Positions 1-6,458 of a DNA stretch of 29,098 bases are shown in pieces; the stretch's first letter is position 1, and every line of letters begins with the position of its first letter. The notes under the pieces were generated by a model. It did not search any database. It had not been told where the DNA came from and saw only the letters and a list, made by a program, of their open reading frames with translations. The stretch spans positions 274-29,371 of the forward strand of contig DHPY01000028.1 of the NCBI GenBank assembly GCA_002411015.1. Direction: 5' to 3'. This stretch comes from Armatimonadetes bacterium UBA5352 (GTDB taxonomy: Bacteria > Armatimonadota > Zipacnadia > Zipacnadales > UBA5352). A program made the translations under genes and the position numbers.

Positions 1-263
1 CCGAGCGTCGTTTGCGAGGGCGACAGCTTCCCTGCCAGCCCGTCGTCTGCCGTTGCGGGCTCCAAGGGCCGGGCGAGCAAGGCGAGCTCTCCGAGCTGCG
101 CTCGCCCCTCCTGAACGACTGCGTTCTCGTCCGCTCAGGCCACGCACGCTTGGGCCATGCGCGATTCCTGGATACCAGTTCCAGCCCGTCCCATGGAACC
201 ATCCCACCCCGTCAGTTCGTCGTACCACGCAAGGGAGGGCGTATCTTCGAGGGAGGTCTCACT
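1..263. other. Non-coding leader before the VIT/vWA gene
   Basis: No gene is convincingly supported here. The reading frame of the downstream gene stays open upstream to position 12, but the translation is Arg/Pro/Ser-rich and unlike a protein, and the signal peptide starts only at 264. The stretch holds a possible hairpin (8-base arms at 71-78 and 100-107) that may end an upstream transcript. I saw no clear -35/-10 pair. Confidence 0.4.
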
Positions 264-2609
264 ATGCTGCGAGGAATGGTGCTGTGCGGGGCTGTGCTGC
301 TGTTCGCCGCGAATTGCCTGCTGGCCGACGGAATCCTCATCCCGGGCCCGCCGGAGAGGCCGGAGCCCGAGGCGCCGTACTTCTCCATCAAGTACCACCA
401 CGTGGATGTTGAGATCCGCGACCAGGTCGCTACAACGAAGATCGACCAGGTCTTCGTGAACGAGTCGAACCGCGAACTCGAGGCCACCTACCTCTTCCCG
501 CTGCCGCCGAACTCCGTGGTCCGCGACTTCGCCGTTGAGGCCGATGGCAAGCCGATGGTCACCGAGCTTCTCGAGGCCGATGAGGCCCAGCGTACCTACG
601 AGGAGATCATGCGCAGGCGCAAGGACCCGGCGCTCTTCCAGTACGCCGGCAACAACACCTACCGCGCCCGCATCTACCCGATCGCCCCGAACGGCGAGCG
701 CCGCATTGAGATCACCTACTCCGAGCTTCTCGGCCAGGACGCGGGCGTCGTCGAGTACCTCTACCCGCTGAGCACAGAGCAGTTCTCGACCGACCCTGTG
801 CAGGACACCGTTGTGAACTGCTCGATCACCTCCAGCGATCCCATCGCCAGCGTCTACTGCCCGAGCCACGATGTCTCAGTCACGCGCGAGGGGCGGCATG
901 ACGCGAAAGTCTCCTACGAGGAGAACAACACGCGCCCGGACCGCGACCTGCGCCTCTACTACACCGTCTCCCAGGACGCCATCGGCACACACCTGCTCAC
1001 CTACAAGGAGCGCGATGAGGACGGCTTCTTCATGCTCCTCGCCGCTCCCTCGGTGACCGCCGAGGCCGATGCGCTGCCGAAGAACATCGTCTTCGTCCTC
1101 GACCGGTCAGGCTCGATGAGTGGCGAGAAGATCCAGCAGGCGCGCGATGCCCTCACCTTCTGCGTCAACCAGCTCAACGAGGGCGATACCTTCGAGATCG
1201 TCACCTTCTCCGACAACATCCGCTCCTTCGGGAATGAGCTGCAGGGCGCGGACGCCGCCACCATCCGCCGGGCCCGCGAGTTCATCGGCGACATCGAGGC
1301 CGCCGGCTCTACCGACATCGCCTCCGCGATGGAACTTGCGATGGAGCGACGCCGCGCTGATCGCCCGAACTACATCGTGATGCTGTCCGATGGCCTCCCG
1401 ACCGCCGGGATGACCGATCTCGATGACATCCTTGCGGATGTCGAGGAGAACCGTGCGGAGATGGAGGACGCCTCGACGCGCGTCTTCGTCTTCGGCGTGG
1501 GCTATGACGTGGACACGCACTTCCTCGACCAGATGTCGCTCGATAGCGGTGGCGTCGCGACCTACGTGCGCCCGGAGGAGAGCATCGAGGCGAAGGTCGC
1601 GAGCTTCTACGGGAAGATCGCGCACCCGATGCTCACCGACATCGTCCTCGACTTCGGGGCGATAGAGACATTCGACATGTTCCCGAAGAAGCTGCCCGAC
1701 CTCTTCCATGGCTCGCAGATCGTCGCCCTCGGCCGCTACGATGAGCGCACTACCGGCGACTGCACGGTCGCGCTCTCGGGCCAGACGCCGGAGGGCTCGC
1801 AGACCTTCGAGGTCACCGCGGAGTTCCCGGAGCGTGCCACCTCGCGAGAGTACATCCCGCCGCTGTGGGCCGCTCGCAAGGTCGGATGGCTGCTCGACGA
1901 GATCCGCCTGAACGGTGAGAAGAAGGAGCTTGTGGACGAGATCGTGCGCCTCGGCACCGAGTATGGGATCCTCACCGAGTACACCTCATTCCTGGCGCTG
2001 GAGGGCGGGGAGATCACCGCGGACGAGGTCTCGGAGCGTCTGACCGGCCCGGCGGGCGCGATGGGCCCTGCCGGGCCGCTCGCCACCGAGCGTATGGGCG
2101 GGTACGCGATCTCCCAGCGCGACAACGCCCAGACCATGCAGGCGGCAGCGAGCGTGGCCGGCCAGAACACCTATCAGGACGCGGAGGGGCGCTGGCTGAA
2201 GGTCGAGAACATCCGCAATGTCGGCCAGCGCGGCTTCATTCAGCAGGGCGAGCAGTGGGTTGATAGCCGCCTGCGCATCGGCGAGCAGGAGCAGCTTGAG
2301 CCGGATCTGCGTATCCAGGCTTTTAGCGAGGCGCACTTCCAGCTCTCCCGGGCCTTCCCCACCCTGAACTCGCAGCTCGCTGTTGCGGACAACATGCGGG
2401 TGCTGATCAATGGCCGGATCGTGGAGATCGGGCCCGAGGGTGAGACCTCCCTGACGCCCGCGGAACTTGAGGCGCTGAAGGCTGCTCCGACCACCGGCGA
2501 GGCGCCCGCTCGCCCGCACGGTCCGACAATGCTTGGGGCGGCGATGCTCCTCAGTGGCCTCTCCCAAACGCTGGCAGGAGTGTGGTGGGGCATACAGAAG
2601 TACATCTAA
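264..2609 (+). CDS. Exported VIT and von Willebrand factor A domain protein
   Basis: A 781-residue protein. The ATG at 264 is chosen because GGGAGG lies at 251-256 and the first ~22 residues form a signal peptide (MLRGMV, then a hydrophobic run ending near LLADG). A VIT (vault/inter-alpha-trypsin) domain spans about residues 38-160. A vWA domain follows from about 275 to 450 with a complete metal-binding MIDAS set: D280, S282 and S284 in DRSGSMSG, T350, and D376 in LSDG. The rest is probably beta-rich. It includes a short collagen-like GPAGAMGPAGP run near residue 600 and a hydrophobic C-terminal stretch. The family is known as extracellular or periplasmic ligand-binding proteins, but no substrate can be read from the sequence. 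A terminator follows, so the gene appears monocistronic. Family assignment is firm; role unknown. Confidence 0.9.
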   Translation: MLRGMVLCGAVLLFAANCLLADGILIPGPPERPEPEAPYFSIKYHHVDVEIRDQVATTKIDQVFVNESNRELEATYLFPLPPNSVVRDFAVEADGKPMVTELLEADEAQRTYEEIMRRRKDPALFQYAGNNTYRARIYPIAPNGERRIEITYSELLGQDAGVVEYLYPLSTEQFSTDPVQDTVVNCSITSSDPIASVYCPSHDVSVTREGRHDAKVSYEENNTRPDRDLRLYYTVSQDAIGTHLLTYKERDEDGFFMLLAAPSVTAEADALPKNIVFVLDRSGSMSGEKIQQARDALTFCVNQLNEGDTFEIVTFSDNIRSFGNELQGADAATIRRAREFIGDIEAAGSTDIASAMELAMERRRADRPNYIVMLSDGLPTAGMTDLDDILADVEENRAEMEDASTRVFVFGVGYDVDTHFLDQMSLDSGGVATYVRPEESIEAKVASFYGKIAHPMLTDIVLDFGAIETFDMFPKKLPDLFHGSQIVALGRYDERTTGDCTVALSGQTPEGSQTFEVTAEFPERATSREYIPPLWAARKVGWLLDEIRLNGEKKELVDEIVRLGTEYGILTEYTSFLALEGGEITADEVSERLTGPAGAMGPAGPLATERMGGYAISQRDNAQTMQAAASVAGQNTYQDAEGRWLKVENIRNVGQRGFIQQGEQWVDSRLRIGEQEQLEPDLRIQAFSEAHFQLSRAFPTLNSQLAVADNMRVLINGRIVEIGPEGETSLTPAELEALKAAPTTGEAPARPHGPTMLGAAMLLSGLSQTLAGVWWGIQKYI

Positions 2610-2639
2610 CGGCTGGCGCGGGTGACGGAGACTGCAACC

Positions 2640-2670
2640 ACAGCTCCCGGCCCTCGACCGGGAGCTGTTT
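2640..2670 (+). terminator. Rho-independent-type terminator after the VIT/vWA gene
   Basis: A perfect 11-base stem (2640-2650 with 2658-2668) with a 7-base loop is followed by a short TTT run, 30 bases after the stop codon. Confidence 0.75.
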
Positions 2671-2728
2671 CTGTGACGCGCAATCCGTGGAGCTTTCGCG
2701 ATGGAGGCGCCCCCCGGGTAGCGGCGAA

Positions 2729-2769
2729 AACCGCGCCGGACGAGGATTTGCGTTCTGTACAGCGCTGGG
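2729..2769 (+). repeat. Direct repeat, copy A
   Basis: This 41-base block begins AACCGCGCCGGACGAGGAT. It recurs at 3024-3064 with only two mismatches in the first 40 bases. It lies in the gap between the VIT/vWA gene and the hemerythrin gene. Confidence 0.85.
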
Positions 2770-2823
2770 AGCTATGCATTACGCAGATTCTTCGTGTGGC
2801 CGCTAACGGGCCGTGCGCCGTCA

Positions 2824-3012
2824 TGGAGGGGCCGCCCGAGCGAAGCGAGGGTCCCGCGAAGCGGGAGGTTCCACCCCGGCCCATGTCGTTTGCCGTTCGG
2901 CGGCGGCGGAGGGCAGGGTCGTGGTTGTGCGTGGGCCGGGGTGGAACCTGAGGCGCTGGCGCGCCTCACTCCTCGCCCGCCAAACGACGGCGGGCTCGGA
3001 GCGGCCCCTCCA
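2824..3012. repeat. Nested inverted-repeat (MITE/REP-like) element
   Basis: The outer arms are 12 bases and perfectly complementary (2824-2835 with 3001-3012). Inner arms of 18 bases are also perfect (2866-2883 with 2932-2949). Smaller perfect hairpins lie inside: 2852-2857/2861-2866, 2950-2956/2961-2967 and 2975-2981/2989-2995. No transposase is encoded. The layout looks like a palindromic non-autonomous repeat or a structured repeat family; mobility is inferred only from the symmetry. Confidence 0.65.
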
Positions 3013-3023
3013 CCAACGACAAC

Positions 3024-3064
3024 AACCGCGCCGGACGAGGATGTGCGTTCAGTACAGCGCTGGA
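3024..3064 (+). repeat. Direct repeat, copy B
   Basis: The second copy of the block at 2729-2769. The differences are one T/G change and one T/A change, plus the last base. It ends just upstream of the ribosome binding site of the hemerythrin gene. Confidence 0.85.
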
Positions 3065-3081
3065 AGAGAGGGGTAGGCCAG

Positions 3082-3636
3082 ATGCTGCCAATCGGCCCAT
3101 TGATGAAGGAGCACCGCAAGATCGAGCGCATGGTGGCGCTCATCGCTGAACACGCGGAGGCGCTGCGTGCAGATGCTGATCTCGAGCCCGACAACGACTT
3201 CATTTTCGACGCGCTTACCTTTATACGCGAGTATGCGGACGAGTGCCACCATGGCAAGGAGGAGCACATCCTCTTCGAGGAGCTGCGAGGCAAGGAACTG
3301 TCGGCCGCTCATGCTGAGACGATGGAGCGGCTGATTGAGGATCATCAGCGCGGACGGGAGCTGGCGACGGCGCTCGAGACTGCCTCCAACTCCTGGGAAG
3401 ATGGCGATGATGACGCACGAGAGGCCATCGTCAACGCGCTCGAAGGCCTTGCCGACCTCTACCCCGATCACATCGCCACCGAGGACGACGACTTCTCCAT
3501 CCCCGTGATGAGCTACTTCTCGGAGCAGGAGAAGGCGGACATGATCGAGGAGATGTGGGACTTCGACCACGATCTGTTCACTGAGCTCTACGAAGCCTGC
3601 ATTGCACAATGGGAGACGCCCGACCGCGAAGATTAG
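3082..3636 (+). CDS. Hemerythrin-like HHE cation-binding protein
   Basis: A 184-residue cytoplasmic protein with no signal peptide. The start at ATG 3082 has a purine-rich GAGAGGGG upstream and gives the typical N-terminus MLPIGPLMKEH; ATG 3103 is a weaker alternative. The expected di-iron ligand positions are visible: H11 in KEHRKIE, H56/H57 with E60/E61 in HHGKEEH, H88 in EDHQRGR, and H130 with E134 in DHIATED. Family members bind a non-haem di-iron centre and sense or bind oxygen, or protect against iron and oxidative or nitrosative stress. The superoxide dismutase gene lies 88 bases downstream on the same strand, which suggests a shared oxygen-stress role. The exact function is not known. 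Confidence 0.88.
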   Translation: MLPIGPLMKEHRKIERMVALIAEHAEALRADADLEPDNDFIFDALTFIREYADECHHGKEEHILFEELRGKELSAAHAETMERLIEDHQRGRELATALETASNSWEDGDDDAREAIVNALEGLADLYPDHIATEDDDFSIPVMSYFSEQEKADMIEEMWDFDHDLFTELYEACIAQWETPDRED

Positions 3637-3724
3637 GGCAGGAAGAGCTTGCCCCCGCACGAATCCTTCGGTGGCTTCCGCGTCGTCGTCTCAGGACCAC
3701 GTGGAGCTTTGTGGTGGTGATGAG

Positions 3725-4456
3725 GTGGATAGACGGGAGTTCGTGAAGTACATGATGAGTACCGCGGGGCTCGCCGGGATCGCCGTGCTCAGCAGCCGGC
3801 TTCCCGCGGGGGCCGCGCCAGCAATGGACGGGCTTCAGACTGATGGAGGAGGGGTCGCACAGATGGCTTTCGAACTGCCGCCACTGCCGTACGCGTACAA
3901 CGCACTGGAGCCGTACCTCGGGGAGCAGACGCTTACTCTGCATCACGACAAGCACCATCAGGGCTACGTGAATGGCCTCAATGAGGCCGAGGAGAAGGCC
4001 GCCGCGGCCCGCCGGTCGGGCGACTACGGCAGCATACGCGCGATCAGCGACGCAATGGCCTTCAACTACTCCGGCCACATCTTCCACTCCATCTACTGGG
4101 AGTGCATGAGCCCGGACGGAGGGGGGCAGCCGCAGGGCGCTCTCGCCGAACAGATCAACAAGGACTTCGGCGGCTTCGATGCCTTCAAGGCGCACTTCCT
4201 CGCCGCCACCAACGCCGTACAGGGCTCCGGCTGGGGCGTTCTCGCATGGCAGCCCCTCGGTAGCAAGCTGGTGATCCTGCAGGCTGAGAAGCACCAGAAC
4301 CTCGCCGAGTGGGGCGCGCAGCCGATCATGGTGCTCGACGTATGGGAGCACGCGTACTACCTCGACTACCAGAACCGTCGCCCGGACTTCACGGCCGGGT
4401 TCTTCGATGTGGTGAACTGGAACTCAATCGCCGAGCGGCTTGCGGGCTGCCGCTGA
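3725..4456 (+). CDS. sod: Fe/Mn superoxide dismutase, possibly Tat-exported
   Basis: Converts superoxide to hydrogen peroxide and oxygen. From the GTG at 3725 the product is 243 residues. It opens with DRREFVK and a hydrophobic run ending in AGAAPA, a twin-arginine (Tat) signal, implying export of the folded metalloenzyme. A second start, ATG 3863, has the exact AGGAGG at 3847-3852 and gives a 197-residue form beginning MAFELPPLPY, the usual cytosolic N-terminus. In short-form numbering the metal ligands are H27 (HHDKHH), H75 (HSIYW), D159 and H163 (DVWEH). Gly at position 71 and Gln at 145 point to a Mn or cambialistic enzyme; this is inference. Family identity is firm; the start choice is not. 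Confidence 0.88.
   Translation: MDRREFVKYMMSTAGLAGIAVLSSRLPAGAAPAMDGLQTDGGGVAQMAFELPPLPYAYNALEPYLGEQTLTLHHDKHHQGYVNGLNEAEEKAAAARRSGDYGSIRAISDAMAFNYSGHIFHSIYWECMSPDGGGQPQGALAEQINKDFGGFDAFKAHFLAATNAVQGSGWGVLAWQPLGSKLVILQAEKHQNLAEWGAQPIMVLDVWEHAYYLDYQNRRPDFTAGFFDVVNWNSIAERLAGCR
3847..3865 (+). promoter_or_regulatory. Internal ribosome binding site and start codon in the superoxide dismutase gene
   Basis: A perfect AGGAGG lies 10 bases before an in-frame ATG (3863). The ATG begins exactly where the conserved superoxide dismutase domain begins, after the Tat-like leader. It could give a leaderless cytosolic isoform or be the only true start. Confidence 0.5.
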
Positions 4457-4480
4457 CCACGCTCGCGTAGATGACACAGA

Positions 4481-4510
4481 TTGGACGCCATCCGCCTGGA
4501 TGGCGTCCAA
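4481..4510 (+). terminator. Strong hairpin after superoxide dismutase
   Basis: A perfect 13-base stem (4481-4493 with 4498-4510) and 4-base loop lies 24 bases after the stop codon. No T-run follows, so termination is likely but not certain. Confidence 0.6.
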
Positions 4511-4550
4511 CGTAACCGGACGATACTCTGTGGTATGAGGTGTGGTGAAG

Positions 4551-5045
4551 ATGGGTCAGACTGAGAAGCAGATCGCCGATGACGCCGTGGTCCTGACGCA
4601 CGTTTTCGACGCTCCCCGCGAGCGTGTCTGGGAGGCGTGGACGGACCCTGAGTGGGTCAAGCGCTGGTGGGGCCCTCACGGCTTCAGCGCTCCGGTATAC
4701 GAGACGGACATGCGCCCCGGCGGCAGATCATTCAGTTGCATGAAGCCCGATGAGGGAGAGTGCATCTGGGGAGTCGGCGCCTTCCGGGAGGTCACTCCGC
4801 CGGAGCGGTTCGTAGTGACTGACTCGTTCGCGGATGAGCAGGGCAACGTGGTCCCGGCGGCCGAGTACGGCATGTCGGCGAGCTGGCCGATGGAGATGCT
4901 GATTGAGGTGGACTTCGAGGAGATGGACGGGAAGACGCGCGTCACGGTGCGTCACTCGGGGCTCATGGGCCTCCCCGAGGAGGATCGGCAAGGCATGGCT
5001 CAGGGCTGGACCGAGCAGTTCGAGAAGCTCGACGCACTGCTTTGA
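4551..5045 (+). CDS. SRPBCC / AHSA1-type (START-like) domain protein
   Basis: A 164-residue cytoplasmic protein. The N-terminal VVLTHVFDAPRERVWEAWTD segment, the WVKRWWGP motif, the middle GVGAFREV..PERFVVTDSF and the C-terminal GWTEQFEKLDALL helix are the hallmarks of the activator of Hsp90 ATPase homology 1-like branch of the SRPBCC superfamily. These proteins form a helix-grip fold with a hydrophobic cavity. Bacterial members are mostly of unknown function and bind small lipophilic molecules. ATG 4551 is chosen because GAGG lies about 10 bases upstream; in-frame GTG codons at 4542 and 4545 are alternatives but sit too close to that site. The gene stands alone and converges on the next gene across a shared terminator. 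Confidence 0.85.
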   Translation: MGQTEKQIADDAVVLTHVFDAPRERVWEAWTDPEWVKRWWGPHGFSAPVYETDMRPGGRSFSCMKPDEGECIWGVGAFREVTPPERFVVTDSFADEQGNVVPAAEYGMSASWPMEMLIEVDFEEMDGKTRVTVRHSGLMGLPEEDRQGMAQGWTEQFEKLDALL

Positions 5046-5059
5046 GCCCGGTTGGTACA

Positions 5060-5089
5060 GGCGCGGGGGTGCACGAACACCCCCGCGCC
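5060..5089. terminator. Bidirectional terminator between convergent genes
   Basis: A perfect 12-base GC-rich stem (5060-5071 with 5078-5089) with a 6-base loop is placed between the stops of the SRPBCC gene (+) and the zinc-ribbon membrane gene (-). It can serve both strands. Confidence 0.65.
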
Positions 5090-5135
5090 GCCAGGGCCAG
5101 CGGGTCTACGCGCGGGCAGCGGGCGCGTTTCAGCG

Positions 5136-5669
5136 TCACTTCGCCTTCGTGAGAGCCCCGTTGACTTGAGACGCGACCACCCAGCCGAAGATGGCTCCCA
5201 CGAACAGCGACCAGATGACGCCGAACAGCGTGAAGCCCCACCATATCCCCAGGCCGCCCATAACGGTGAGCTTCACGCCTGCGTCAACAACAGCCCCGGT
5301 AACGATTCCGGCGGGCACCGAACGCGTGGCGGCCACAACCAGACCGACGATCGCGCCGATGATCGCGCCCGCCGCGAGGGCGATCCCCAGGCTCGCGACC
5401 AGGCCCATTTCTCCCTGCTGGCCGCCCATGAAGCGCCCGGCGAGCGCAAATGCGAGAGAGAAGACTGCACCGGCGAGCGCGCCAGTCAGTGCCCCGGTGG
5501 CCAGGAGATGATCGGCCGACGCCGGGGCGGCGACAGCGGCGGCTGAGGAACGGGCATGCACCGAAGGGGGCGCTGGCCTCCCCTCCACCCGGTCGCCCTC
5601 CTTCCATCCACAGCGGAGGCATTTCTCGTCGAGTGGCTGAAAGACATAGCCGCACTTCTCGCAACGCAT
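5136..5669 (-). CDS. Zinc-ribbon membrane protein of unknown function
   Basis: A 177-residue protein. The N-terminal zinc ribbon (C3, C6, C17, C20, two CxxC pairs) is followed by a Pro/Ala-rich linker. About four transmembrane segments follow (roughly 56-78, 88-114, 119-140, 143-166), rich in Gly and Ala with repeated GAxxGAxxG patterns. The ATG at 5669 has AGGTGA five bases upstream; an in-frame GTG at 5678 overlaps that site and is less likely. The architecture resembles small bacterial zinc-ribbon plus membrane-anchor proteins with no assigned reaction. A separate minus-strand promoter lies about 110 bases upstream, so it need not depend on the preceding gene. Confidence 0.75.
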   Translation of the reverse strand: MRCEKCGYVFQPLDEKCLRCGWKEGDRVEGRPAPPSVHARSSAAAVAAPASADHLLATGALTGALAGAVFSLAFALAGRFMGGQQGEMGLVASLGIALAAGAIIGAIVGLVVAATRSVPAGIVTGAVVDAGVKLTVMGGLGIWWGFTLFGVIWSLFVGAIFGWVVASQVNGALTKAK

Positions 5670-5776
5670 CGAGCTCACCTCAGTCGCCGGTGTGTGCGAA
5701 TGTGCAGGCTCAGACGATGCGCGGGCACTGATCCTGCACGGTATGGAGAGCGTGCCGTGCTATGCGTACCGGGCCG

Positions 5777-5807
5777 ATTATACCACGCTGTCGCGTGGCT
5801 GCGTCAG
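5777..5807 (-). promoter_or_regulatory. Promoter for the zinc-ribbon membrane gene
   Basis: On the minus strand a perfect -10 box TATAAT (5782-5777) follows a CTGACG -35 candidate (5807-5802) at 19 bases. A 6-base hairpin (5783-5788 with 5793-5798) sits between the boxes and may be an operator or the end of the preceding gene's transcript. The transcript would have a leader of about 100 bases. Confidence 0.5.
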
Positions 5808-5808
5808 A

Positions 5809-6168
5809 TTACAGGCCAACCTCGGTGCCCCGAGTACCCTCCTCCGCATGCGGAGGCTCGCAGTCTTCCGCCTCCTCCTCGTCTTCCTCAGCCTCTACCT
5901 GCTCCTCCTGGCCGTCCCCGTCAAGCCCCGCAATGAACATGCTCTCTTCCTCGAAGCCCTCTTCATCCTCGTCGTAGTAGCCCCCAAGCTCATCGTCATC
6001 CCAGTCCTCACAGACGCCCTCGAAGTCATCGAGGCTCGTGAGGTCGCTGAGCAGCAGCATTGACTTCTCCATCGCGAGGTCGAAGCCTGCCTTGAAGCCC
6101 TCGCTGAAGCCGTCGGTGTAGCCCTTGCTGTAGCCCTTGGTGAATGCCTTCTGTTTCTGATCGCCCAT
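5809..6168 (-). CDS. Small acidic protein with a Gly-x3 repeat (Yae1-like motif)
   Basis: A 119-residue soluble protein. The ATG at 6168 is preceded by GGAGGGAAGGGG. Residues 11-30 carry glycine at every fourth position (G12, G16, G20, G24, G28), with alternating Tyr/Phe after each Gly (KGYSKGYTDGFSEGFKAGF). This matches the GX3 repeat seen in the eukaryotic Yae1/Lto1 family; in bacteria it appears in uncharacterised proteins. The rest is strongly acidic: three Asp/Glu-rich clusters around residues 48-76 and 84-103, probably disordered. I do not recognise a function. A protein-interaction role for the repeat helix is inference. Confidence 0.7.
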   Translation of the reverse strand: MGDQKQKAFTKGYSKGYTDGFSEGFKAGFDLAMEKSMLLLSDLTSLDDFEGVCEDWDDDELGGYYDEDEEGFEEESMFIAGLDGDGQEEQVEAEEDEEEAEDCEPPHAEEGTRGTEVGL

Positions 6169-6306
6169 GTCCCCTTCCCTCCGTGCCTGGTCTGTGGGCC
6201 CTATCGGTCCCGCGCTGTGTCGGGTCACCTGTAGTATTCACTGGAGGCGAACGGAAGCCCTTCCTACCGACCGCCCTGTCCCGCCTCCGCGCGCGCCGAG
6301 ACCCGC

Positions 6307-6336
6307 TTGACGAGCAGGGCTCAGATGCGGTATCCT
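6307..6336 (+). promoter_or_regulatory. Promoter upstream of the DUF6785-type gene
   Basis: A TTGACG -35 (6307-6312) is followed 18 bases later by TATCCT (6331-6336). The predicted transcript would carry a leader of about 115 bases before the TTG start. The gap 6169-6458 between divergent genes otherwise holds nothing I recognise. Confidence 0.5.
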
Positions 6337-6458
6337 CTACCTCGCACTACTGTTCGTGGGTGGAGTTGTAGTTCCTCTCGCTCGCAGGCAATCCGGGACA
6401 GCGTGTCGAGCGATCTTCCGTTCATCATCGCGCCGCGCGCGCTCAGAGGAAGGTTAGA

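Larger units (their letters stand above)
2670..3081. other. Gene-free, repeat-filled stretch
   Basis: No real gene is seen. Open frames here are Arg/Pro-rich and are explained by GC-rich palindromes. The stretch contains a near-identical direct repeat pair that flanks a nested inverted-repeat element, both listed separately. The second repeat copy ends about 18 bases before the hemerythrin start, so this region probably also carries that gene's promoter, but I could not pick a convincing -35/-10 pair. Confidence 0.7.

Noticed and set aside
12..263. 84-codon N-terminal extension of the VIT/vWA protein
   Set aside because: It would bury the signal peptide inside the protein, and a good GGGAGG site precedes ATG 264.
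2622..2951. Small open frames (for example 109 codons) in the gap before hemerythrin
   Set aside because: Their sequence is created by the direct and inverted repeats, with no start signals or protein-like composition.
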